Source: Bacillota bacterium
GTDB lineage: Bacteria; Bacillota; Clostridia; Oscillospirales; Acutalibacteraceae
Length of the DNA: 13,029 bases
Assembly (NCBI GenBank): GCA_023401495.1
Contig: JAEXDU010000209.1
Span: 1 to 13,029, forward strand
Direction of reading: 5' to 3'
A program made the position numbers and the translations under genes. Below are positions 7,840 to 13,029 of this stretch, piece by piece (positions within the stretch are counted from its first letter, which is position 1; every line of letters starts with the position of its first letter). The notes under the pieces were generated by a model. That model saw only the letters and a program-made list of their open reading frames with translations, was not told the DNA's origin and ran no database searches.

Positions 7840-9117
7840 ATGGATCAGAAACTATACCAAAATCACCTTGCCATTCTGAAGAGCGAGCTGATTGTCGCGC
7901 TGGGCTGTACCGAACCGATCGCCATTGCCTTTGCCGCGGCCAAGGCCCGGGAAGCGCTTGGCCAAATGCCGGAACACTGTGTGGTTCGGTGCAGCGGAAA
8001 CATCATTAAGAATGTAAAGGGCGTCGTCGTACCAAAGTCGCAGGGAATGCGCGGCATGGACGCCGCCGCAGCCCTCGGCATTGTGGGCGGCGACGCTTCG
8101 CAGGAGCTGGCCGTTCTGGAAAGCGTGAAGGATGAGGATGTGGAGACCATGCGCCGCCTGCTGGCACAGGACTTTTGCACCTGCGAGCTGGCAGAGGGCG
8201 TGGAGAACCTTTACATTCTCATCTCGGTGAGCGCAGAAGGCCACAGCGCGGAGGTCGAAATCAAAGACTACCATAATAACATTACAAAGGTGGTAAAAGA
8301 CGGCGCTGTGCTGTACTCCAAGGATGAGCAGAGCGAAACTGAGAATGTAAAAAAGGGTGACAAGACTCTTTTAAACCTGAAGAATATCCTCGAATTCGCG
8401 GATTGTGTTCGGATGGAGGATATTGAAGAAACGATCGGACGGCAGATCGCTTACAACAGCGCCATTTCGGAAGAAGGGCTGAAAGACCCGTGGGGGGCTC
8501 AGGTCGGTCGTACGCTTGTGGAAAACAGCCGCGAGGAAGACATTAAGGTGATTGCCGCAGCGGCTGCCGCCGCCGGAAGCGACGCCCGCATGAGCGGCTG
8601 TTCCCTGCCGGTGGTGATCAACAGCGGCAGCGGAAATCAGGGGATTACAATCACAATGCCCGTTGTGGCTTACGCCAGGCGATACCAAATCCCAAAAGAA
8701 AAAATGTACGCCGCCCTGTGCGTTGCGAATCTTGTCAGCATTCATCAGAAAAAGTATATCGGCAGCCTCTCTGCCTACTGCGGTGCGGTGAGCGCCGCAG
8801 CCGGGGCGGCCTGCGGGATTGCCTATATGAATGGCGCCGGCTACGACGAAATCAGCCAGACCATCACCAACACGATCTGTACCGCAGGCGGCATTGTCTG
8901 CGACGGGGCAAAATCCAGCTGCGCGGCGAAAATCGCGGCGTCGGTTACGGCTGCGCTCACGGGGTGGCAAATGGCCAGCAAACAGCGCGTGTTCCAGCCC
9001 GGAGAAGGACTGGTGGAAGAAAACGTGGAGGATACGATCGCCAATGTTGGCCGGATGGGACGGGAAGGCATGCGCTCCACAGACGTGGAGATTCTGAATA
9101 TGATGCTTGGCAACTGA
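7840..9117 (+). CDS. cyuA: L-cysteine desulfidase family protein (UPF0597 / CyuA; serine dehydratase alpha-like)
   Basis: A 425-residue protein of the UPF0597 family (E. coli CyuA/YhaM; archaeal L-cysteine desulfidase). Family members are 4Fe-4S enzymes that split L-cysteine into pyruvate, ammonia and sulfide in the cytoplasm without PLP. Diagnostic motifs: ELIVALGCTEPIAIAFAAAKAR (Cys23), SGNIIKNVKGVVVP, SGCSLPVVINSGSGNQG in the middle, SAYCGAVSAAAGAACG (Cys314, Cys325) and GGIVCDGAKSSCAAKIA (Cys354, Cys361). Cys23, Cys314 and Cys354 fit the three-cysteine cluster ligands described for the Methanocaldococcus enzyme; the last two are 40 residues apart, as I recall them being there. The ATG at 7840 is chosen because AGAGGG (7828-7833) sits 6 bases before it; a GTG at 7813 and ATG at 7834 are in frame but badly placed. 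It is the last gene of the transporter operon. Action on another amino acid cannot be excluded. Confidence 0.85.
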   Translation: MDQKLYQNHLAILKSELIVALGCTEPIAIAFAAAKAREALGQMPEHCVVRCSGNIIKNVKGVVVPKSQGMRGMDAAAALGIVGGDASQELAVLESVKDEDVETMRRLLAQDFCTCELAEGVENLYILISVSAEGHSAEVEIKDYHNNITKVVKDGAVLYSKDEQSETENVKKGDKTLLNLKNILEFADCVRMEDIEETIGRQIAYNSAISEEGLKDPWGAQVGRTLVENSREEDIKVIAAAAAAAGSDARMSGCSLPVVINSGSGNQGITITMPVVAYARRYQIPKEKMYAALCVANLVSIHQKKYIGSLSAYCGAVSAAAGAACGIAYMNGAGYDEISQTITNTICTAGGIVCDGAKSSCAAKIAASVTAALTGWQMASKQRVFQPGEGLVEENVEDTIANVGRMGREGMRSTDVEILNMMLGN

Positions 9118-9221
9118 TTTTTCCTTCGCGCCTCTAACAATAAGAGCAGCATCCGAAAAAAAGACTGGCATTCAAACAAAATTGTTGACTGCTCCGCATA
9201 AACATTTATAAAAGCAACAAA

Positions 9222-9268
9222 CGGCAGGGACCTTTGCAACTGGACTCTCTGCCGCTTTCTTCTGTTTG
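9222..9268 (+). terminator. Terminator of the transporter/desulfidase operon
   Basis: CGGCAGGGA (9222-9230) pairs with TCTCTGCCG (9246-9254), nine pairs with one G-U, around a 15-base loop. A T-rich run (CTTTCTTCTGTTTG) follows. It lies about 105 bases after the desulfidase stop and before the rpoN promoter, so it probably closes the operon. Confidence 0.65.
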
Positions 9269-9295
9269 TCAAACGCATTTATTCCATACTCATCC

Positions 9296-9324
9296 TGCAA
9301 AAATACAGCGATCATTTTTTTGCA
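9296..9324. repeat. Inverted TGCAAAAA repeat upstream of rpoN
   Basis: TGCAAAAA (9296-9303) is mirrored exactly by TTTTTGCA (9317-9324). A longer direct copy, TGCAAAAATA, occurs at 9296-9305 and again at 9414-9423, around the expected transcription start of rpoN. This could be a regulator-binding arrangement, but A/T-rich sequence produces such matches by chance. Confidence 0.3.
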
Positions 9325-9379
9325 AATGCTTTTTCCCTCTAAAAACAGCCAGATGGTAACTTTTACTTTATAAACCCAT

Positions 9380-9407
9380 TTGACTTCCGGCCAAACTACT
9401 GTATAAT
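9380..9407 (+). promoter_or_regulatory. Sigma-A promoter of rpoN
   Basis: TTGACT (9380-9385) and a perfect TATAAT (9402-9407) are separated by 16 bases. Transcription would start near 9414, giving a leader of about 60 bases. The rest of the 359-base gap (9118-9476) holds the operon terminator, the TGCAAAAA repeats and otherwise nothing I recognise. Confidence 0.8.
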
Positions 9408-9476
9408 AAAAATTGCAAAAATAATTGTAGATTTGGTGATTTTTTGTCGTATTAAGACAGAAAGGGGGATCGATGT

Positions 9477-10823
9477 ATGGACTTTGGCAATGAGCTTACG
9501 CTGGAACAGCGGCAGATTCTTTCTCAAAAGCAGCTGCAGTCATTACAGATACTGGCCTGCAACAATCAGGAGCTTGACGATCTGCTGGCAAACGAGTACG
9601 CGGAAAATCCGATGCTGGAACATACCGGCTCCCAGCGGGACGATTTTTTCACCAATATCGATACACTGTACGAGACCAGCTCATCCTTCCCGCAGGGCAC
9701 ACCCTACGGAGAAGAAGAAGAGGAACCGCGCAGAAACGATATTCCTTCTGAGCCTGTCGATGTTTTGAAAAAAGAGCTTTTGATGCAGCTGAGCCGCGAC
9801 CGCTATTCCGCCGAGGAATGGCGATTGTTTCCCCTGCTGATCGACTGTCTTGACGACTCCGGCTTTTTCCCGTGGGATACGGGTGAAATCGCGCTCCTGG
9901 CCCGCTGTCCCGAATCAATGGTGCAGCGCTGTCTGGGGGTATTAAAGCAGCTGGAGCCGATCGGCATTTTCTCAAAGGACCTTTCGGAATGTCTGCTGCG
10001 GCAGCTCGAACATCAGGGCTGCGAGGACCCGATTTTGCTGACGATCGTACGCGAGCATCTTCCGGATATTTTAAAGGGACAGATCAGCAATGTGTCGCGC
10101 TCTTTGCATCTGAGCACCGCCGCCGTGCGCAAGTACCTGCTGCAGATCGGCAAGCTGAATCCCCGCCCCATTATGAACGCGCAGGAAACGCAGACGGAAT
10201 ACATTGTCCCCGATATTCTGGTCAAGCGCAAGAATGACGAGTGGGAAATTGCCATCAACGACAAATGGATGGGCCGGTATCAGCTGAATCAGTATTATAT
10301 CCGCATGATGAAAAGCTCCGCCGACAGCGAGCTGAATGCCTATTTCCGGAATCATCTGGAACGGGCGCGCTTTCTGCTCCGCTGTGTGGAGCAGCGCCGC
10401 ACGACGATTTTAAATATCACCAAAGAGATCATCGCCCGGCAGCAGCCCTATTTTCTGAATCAGGGCGGGCTGACCTCTATGACGATGCAGCAGGTGGCCG
10501 AAGCGCTACAGATTCACCCGTCAACTGTCAGCCGTGCCATCCGCGGAAAATACCTGCAATTTCAGTACGGCTCCGTGCGAATGAAGGATTTGTTCGTGAC
10601 GGGCGGCAGCGAGCAGAAAAAGGCCGGTGGGCCTTCTCTGGACGTCGTTCGGGAACAGATTCGGGATTTGATCGCAGAGGAGGACAAATCCGCGCCATAC
10701 AGCGATCTTTCTCTGGTCGCCGAGCTGGAAAAACGCGGAATCCATATTTCCCGCAGGACGATTGCAAAATACCGAGGCGAAATGGGGATTCCCAACTCCG
10801 ATCAGCGCCGGTATTTCTCGTAA
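9477..10823 (+). CDS. rpoN: RNA polymerase sigma-54 factor RpoN
   Basis: A 448-residue alternative sigma factor that directs RNA polymerase to -24/-12 promoters and needs an AAA+ enhancer-binding protein for open complex formation. All three regions are present: the Q/L-rich activator-interaction region I (residues about 6-47, LTLEQRQILSQKQLQSLQ...LANEYAENPMLE); the core-binding domain; a helix-turn-helix with MTMQQVAEALQIHPSTVSRA (335-354) that contacts the -12 element; and the C-terminal RpoN box SRRTIAKYR (425-433) that reads the -24 element. The acidic region II is short. RBS AAAGGGGG (9461-9468) is 8 bases before the ATG; an overlapping ATG at 9473 stops after six codons. It is transcribed alone from its own promoter and is followed by a terminator. 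No activator gene is visible nearby, so its targets are unknown from this window. Confidence 0.96.
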   Translation: MDFGNELTLEQRQILSQKQLQSLQILACNNQELDDLLANEYAENPMLEHTGSQRDDFFTNIDTLYETSSSFPQGTPYGEEEEEPRRNDIPSEPVDVLKKELLMQLSRDRYSAEEWRLFPLLIDCLDDSGFFPWDTGEIALLARCPESMVQRCLGVLKQLEPIGIFSKDLSECLLRQLEHQGCEDPILLTIVREHLPDILKGQISNVSRSLHLSTAAVRKYLLQIGKLNPRPIMNAQETQTEYIVPDILVKRKNDEWEIAINDKWMGRYQLNQYYIRMMKSSADSELNAYFRNHLERARFLLRCVEQRRTTILNITKEIIARQQPYFLNQGGLTSMTMQQVAEALQIHPSTVSRAIRGKYLQFQYGSVRMKDLFVTGGSEQKKAGGPSLDVVREQIRDLIAEEDKSAPYSDLSLVAELEKRGIHISRRTIAKYRGEMGIPNSDQRRYFS

Positions 10824-10877
10824 GCATTCAAAAAATCACATCGGCCTGTATTCGCCATACAGCTTTCAAAATGATAT

Positions 10878-10920
10878 TGCCTTCTTCCCTTCTTTTACGT
10901 GAGAAGAAGGCATTCTTTTT
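10878..10920 (+). terminator. Terminator of rpoN
   Basis: TGCCTTCTTC (10878-10887) pairs exactly with GAAGAAGGCA (10903-10912), a 10-base-pair stem, followed by TTCTTTTTT. It lies about 55 bases after the rpoN stop. Confidence 0.88.
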
Positions 10921-10958
10921 TATACGCATTTACGGTTTGTTTGTAGGGCTTTTCAGAC

Positions 10959-11001
10959 GGCAGGCGCTGTTTTTGCTTTTATGCAGGCACAGAAGCCTGC
11001 C
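10959..11001 (+). other. Competing hairpins upstream of the DUF6176-like gene
   Basis: GCCTGCC (10995-11001) can pair with GGCAGGC (10959-10965) or, as the shorter GCCTGC (10995-11000), with GCAGGC (10983-10988). The two pairings exclude each other. Neither is followed by a clear T-run. Confidence 0.4.
10962..10977 (+). promoter_or_regulatory. Possible sigma-54 (-24/-12) element
   Basis: AGGCGCTGTTTTTGCT has GG (10963-10964) and GC (10975-10976) with the required 10 bases between them, plus C after GG and TTGCT at the -12 end. The consensus is TGGCAC-N5-TTGCW, so two positions of the -24 half do not match. No activator sites were recognised. It is tentative; a chance match is quite possible. 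Confidence 0.25.
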
Positions 11002-11024
11002 TGACGCTTGACTTCTCTTTTGAT

Positions 11025-11033
11025 TGGTATTAT
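11025..11033 (+). promoter_or_regulatory. Candidate extended -10 promoter of the DUF6176-like gene
   Basis: TGG-TATTAT forms an extended -10. The nearest -35-like word, TTGACT (11008-11013), is only 14 bases away, which is too close for normal spacing, so the extended -10 would have to carry recognition. Transcription would start near 11040. Confidence 0.4.
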
Positions 11034-11070
11034 CCTTTTGTTAGATAAAACTAACTAAAGGAGGCGTCTT

Positions 11071-11412
11071 ATGGAGATTGTGTTATGGAAAGCCCGTATC
11101 AAACCGGGAAAGGAAGCCCTGGCTAAAGAGTGGATCGATTTTCTTCGCGCAAATAAAGAAGAGGGTGAAAAAACGCTGAAGAATGAAAAAGAACATTTGG
11201 AAGTCTATTTTATGCAGCAGGAAAACGAAGCGGCCTATCTCTATCTGTTTGTGCTGGCCGATGATCTGGAATACGCGAATCAGGTCGCGCAATCCAGCGG
11301 AAATCCGCTGGACGCAAAACATTTTGAATACATGATGGCCTGCATTGATCCGGAAGACTGTGTTCAGCTTAAACCGGAGCTGGCGCTTGGCGACATGAGC
11401 GTTTTTGCCTGA
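11071..11412 (+). CDS. Small DUF6176-like protein (ferredoxin-like alpha/beta fold likely)
   Basis: A 113-residue soluble protein of unknown function. It begins MEIVLWKARIKPGKEALAKEW, followed by a helix containing EEGEKTLKNEKEHLEVYF and then AYLYLFVLADDLEYANQVAQ. This strand-helix-strand pattern with a central aromatic/acidic second strand fits DUF6176 and the wider dimeric alpha/beta-barrel (antibiotic-monooxygenase-like) fold. I cannot name a reaction. There is no signal peptide or membrane segment, and only one cysteine pair region (ACIDPEDC, 90-97). The start is clear: AAAGGAGG (11057-11064) is 6 bases before the ATG. It stands between the rpoN terminator and a shared bidirectional terminator, so it is probably transcribed alone. 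Real gene: high confidence; family name: moderate. Confidence 0.75.
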   Translation: MEIVLWKARIKPGKEALAKEWIDFLRANKEEGEKTLKNEKEHLEVYFMQQENEAAYLYLFVLADDLEYANQVAQSSGNPLDAKHFEYMMACIDPEDCVQLKPELALGDMSVFA

Positions 11413-11474
11413 TCTGCCCTACCGCAAAATGTTCCCCGCTCACCAAACCGCAACGCTGTGGAAATCACTCACAT

Positions 11475-11505
11475 AAAAAGGGCTTCCCCAATGGGAGCCC
11501 TTTTT
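11475..11505. terminator. Bidirectional terminator between convergent genes
   Basis: AAAAAGGGCT (11475-11484) pairs exactly with AGCCCTTTTT (11496-11505), with three further C-G pairs inside after a one-base bulge. T-runs are present on both strands, so it can stop transcripts of the DUF6176-like gene (ends 11412) and of the aldo/keto reductase (ends 11552). Confidence 0.9.
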
Positions 11506-11551
11506 ATGAAACGGTTATGGTATCCTGTTTCTTTAACGTATGTTCCGGCGA

Positions 11552-12583
11552 TCAGCAGACGGCTGCCTTTCTCTTTTCCAGAAAATCCTCGTAATCCCGC
11601 AGATTTTCTTCCAGCAGAGCCGGAGTGTCTAATCCATAGGGACAGTGGCTGCTGCAGTGGTTGCAGTGGATGCAGCTGTGAATGCGGGCCATCTTCCGCT
11701 GATTCTCTTCATTGAGGTAAACCGTAAGCGGCGCACGGCGAATCAGCAGCGACATTCTGGCGCAGGTGGGAATCTCGATCCCCTGAGGACACGGCATGCA
11801 GTAGCCGCACCCGCGGCAGAAATCCCCGGCCAGCTCTTTGCGGTCCTTTTCGATCACCGCAGCGAGTTCCTCATTCAGAACCGGAGGATTTTCAATATAA
11901 GAAAGGAATTCATCCAGCTCCGTTTCCTTCTGCACGCCCCAGATCGGCAGCACGTTGCCAAACTGCGCCAGAAACGCATAAGCCGCGGCGGAATTCGTAA
12001 TCAAGCCGCCGCACAGCCCTTTCATTGCGATGAAACCCATCTGGTGCTCTTTACATAACTGCACCAGCTCCAGCTCCTTTTCTGTGGAAAGATAACTGAA
12101 CGGAAACTGCAGCGTTTCATAAAGGCCCGATGCGATCGCTTCGTGTGCCACGGACAGCCGGTGGTTCGTGATGCCGATATGGCGGATCAGCCCCTTTTCC
12201 CTGGCCTCGAGCATCGCTTCGTACAGCCCGCTGCCGTCGCCGGGCTTGGGACAGAAAGCGGGATTGTGGAACTGGTACAAATCCAGATACTCCGTATTCA
12301 AATCGTGCAGGCTGGCATGCAGCTGATCCCAAAAATCCTGCGCCTGTTTACACATGGTCTTGGACGCAATGAAAACCTGCTCCCGGACATCGTGAAGTGC
12401 GCAGCCGATTTTTTCCTCACTATCCGTATAAAAACGGGCGGTATCAAAAAAGCGAATCCCGTGTTCATACGCTTTTTGAAGCAAATGTACGGCTTCCTCT
12501 CTTGAAATGCGCTGGATCGGCAGAGCCCCGAATCCGTTTTTATTCACAGTCATACCCGTTTTTCCCAGTGTAACAACATCCAT
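11552..12583 (-). CDS. Aldo/keto reductase with C-terminal 4Fe-4S dicluster domain
   Basis: A 343-residue two-part protein. The N-terminal aldo/keto reductase TIM barrel (about 1-245) shows the catalytic tetrad Asp47 (FFDTARFY), Tyr52, Lys75 (IASKT) and His106 (LYQFHNP), consistent with NAD(P)H-dependent carbonyl reduction. The C-terminal part (about 250-343) carries two cysteine motifs: CRGCGYCMPCP (256, 259, 262, 265) and CIHCNHCSSHCP (304, 307, 310, 314), expected to bind two 4Fe-4S clusters, as in the Fe-S aldo/keto reductases common in anaerobes. The clusters may link the barrel to a ferredoxin-like electron carrier. The start is the ATG at 12583, since AGGAGG (12596-12591) lies 7 bases upstream; a TTG six bases earlier would overlap that site. 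It is divergent from gldA. The physiological substrate is unknown. Confidence 0.92.
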   Translation of the reverse strand: MDVVTLGKTGMTVNKNGFGALPIQRISREEAVHLLQKAYEHGIRFFDTARFYTDSEEKIGCALHDVREQVFIASKTMCKQAQDFWDQLHASLHDLNTEYLDLYQFHNPAFCPKPGDGSGLYEAMLEAREKGLIRHIGITNHRLSVAHEAIASGLYETLQFPFSYLSTEKELELVQLCKEHQMGFIAMKGLCGGLITNSAAAYAFLAQFGNVLPIWGVQKETELDEFLSYIENPPVLNEELAAVIEKDRKELAGDFCRGCGYCMPCPQGIEIPTCARMSLLIRRAPLTVYLNEENQRKMARIHSCIHCNHCSSHCPYGLDTPALLEENLRDYEDFLEKRKAAVC

Positions 12584-12621
12584 GTTCAAACCTCCTGTTC
12601 GCTCTGCGCTTTTTTATGTAT

Positions 12622-12689
12622 AACATGATGACCGGCACAAAGCCGCCCCCGACCATATAAAGCTGTTTCCTGAACGGCATTATCATGTT
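12622..12689 (-). other. Long-range inverted repeat in the aldo/keto reductase leader
   Basis: AACATGAT (12622-12629) and ATCATGTT (12682-12689) are exact complements, closing a 52-base interior within the predicted 5' leader. The interior contains short GCCG/CGGC complements. It does not cover the ribosome site at 12591-12596. I do not recognise a known riboswitch. Confidence 0.4.
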
Positions 12690-12699
12690 TCAATGCTCT

Positions 12700-12738
12700 C
12701 TCAGGCGTCGAAAGCTTTGCTTTCGCTCACGCCGTGAG
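12700..12738 (-). other. Hairpin at the predicted 5' end of the aldo/keto reductase transcript
   Basis: CTCA-GGCGT-CGAAAGC (12700-12715) pairs with GCTTTCG, ACGCC and TGAG (12719-12738) with a 3-base loop and two small bulges, 16 pairs in total. It begins almost exactly where transcription from the minus promoter at 12742-12771 should start, so it could cap and stabilise the mRNA. Confidence 0.55.
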
Positions 12739-12741
12739 GTT

Positions 12742-12771
12742 ATTATAACATACAACCCAGCAACAAGTCAG
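12742..12771 (-). promoter_or_regulatory. Sigma-A promoter of the aldo/keto reductase gene
   Basis: On the minus strand, CTGACT (12771-12766) and a perfect TATAAT (12747-12742) are 18 bases apart. Transcription would start near 12735, leaving a leader of about 150 bases before the ATG at 12583. Confidence 0.6.
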
Positions 12772-12864
12772 CAAAAGCCTGCCCGAACTGCCGAACAAGT
12801 ATGTTTTCATTTCTCGCCTTTTATTTGGTGATTATTCATATTTTTCGGTCCATTTCCTTTGATA

Positions 12865-12893
12865 TTGACATTCATTACTGACGAGAGTAAAAT
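12865..12893 (+). promoter_or_regulatory. Sigma-A promoter of gldA
   Basis: A perfect TTGACA (12865-12870) and TAAAAT (12888-12893) are 17 bases apart. Transcription would start near 12900, about 48 bases before the gldA ATG. The stretch 12774-12864 between the two promoters is A/T-rich and holds nothing else I recognise. Confidence 0.82.
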
Positions 12894-12947
12894 AATGGAA
12901 AGCAGATTGATATTTTTCTGGCAAACTAAAATAAAGGAGGCTTTTTT

Positions 12948-13029
12948 ATGGCAAATATTATCGGCAGCCCGGAACGTTACATTCAGGGCAGAGGAGTTCT
13001 GAAAGAGCTATGCAAGCACGTGGAACGCG
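12948..13029 (+). CDS. gldA: Glycerol dehydrogenase (iron-containing alcohol dehydrogenase family), 3' end outside window
   Basis: Only the first 27 codons are in the window. The N-terminus MANIIGSPERYIQGRGVLKE matches the IIxSPxxYIQGxxV opening typical of GldA-type glycerol dehydrogenases, which oxidise glycerol to dihydroxyacetone with NAD+ or run in reverse. The catalytic metal-binding residues lie beyond the window and cannot be checked. AAAGGAGG (12933-12940) is 7 bases before the ATG, and a good sigma-A promoter stands upstream. The divergent neighbour is an Fe-S aldo/keto reductase. Confidence 0.75.
   Translation, partial: MANIIGSPERYIQGRGVLKELCKHVER

Noticed and set aside
9164..9182. 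TGGCATTCAAACAAAATTG before rpoN as a -24/-12 promoter
   Set aside because: It has a fair -24 half, but no GC at the required 10-base distance from GG.
11458..11715. An open frame of 85 codons on the plus strand between the convergent genes
   Set aside because: It runs through the bidirectional terminator and the 3' end of the aldo/keto reductase gene, with no ribosome site.
12584..12738. Thiamine-riboswitch-like words (CTGAGAG, GATAATGCCG, AGGAAA) on the minus strand in the aldo/keto reductase leader
   Set aside because: The GGGGTGC element, the ACCC partner and the stem that should follow CTGAT are missing, and the gene has no link to thiamine. The match is probably chance.
12771..12784. 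A GG-N10-GC arrangement with TTGCT on the minus strand upstream of the aldo/keto reductase gene
   Set aside because: The bases after GG do not match the CAC of the -24 element, and a good sigma-A promoter lies immediately downstream.

Overview
The window looks like a G+C-rich chromosomal segment of an anaerobic member of the Clostridia, possibly Oscillospiraceae/Ruminococcaceae-like. The grounds are strong AGGAGG-type ribosome sites before almost every gene, sigma-A promoters in A+T-rich gaps between G+C-rich genes, clostridial-style ABC proteins, and an oxygen-labile Fe-S gene set (a UPF0597 cysteine desulfidase and a dicluster Fe-S aldo/keto reductase). The species assignment is an inference. 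I see no phage, transposon, CRISPR array, tRNA or rRNA.

Region 1 (1-9268, + strand) is one co-oriented cluster, probably an operon whose promoter lies upstream of the window. In order it holds: the 3' part of a metal-dependent amidohydrolase (1-1022); an M20-family amidohydrolase/peptidase (1062-2213); a complete Opp/Dpp-type ABC importer, made of lipoprotein (2297-3844), two permeases (4013-4939, 4954-5856) and two ATPases (5869-6846, 6850-7809); and a UPF0597/CyuA-type L-cysteine desulfidase (7840-9117). A hairpin-plus-T-rich terminator follows at 9222-9268. My reading is that a small peptide or amidated amino acid is imported, hydrolysed by the two cytoplasmic hydrolases, and the cysteine released is split to pyruvate, ammonia and sulfide. 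Each enzyme family is recognisable; the link to one cysteine-containing substrate is inferred from the gene order.

Region 2 (9269-10924, + strand) is rpoN, encoding sigma-54, as a single-gene unit with its own sigma-A promoter (9380-9407) and terminator (10878-10920). No enhancer-binding activator gene is in the window. Region 3 (10925-11505) is a small DUF6176-like gene with a structured upstream region that contains a possible -24/-12 element. It ends at a bidirectional terminator shared with the convergent gene downstream.

Region 4 (11552-13029) is a divergent pair: an aldo/keto reductase with two C-terminal 4Fe-4S motifs (minus strand) and the first 27 codons of glycerol dehydrogenase gldA (plus strand). 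The 364-base gap between them holds one sigma-A promoter for each direction and a long, structured leader for the reductase.
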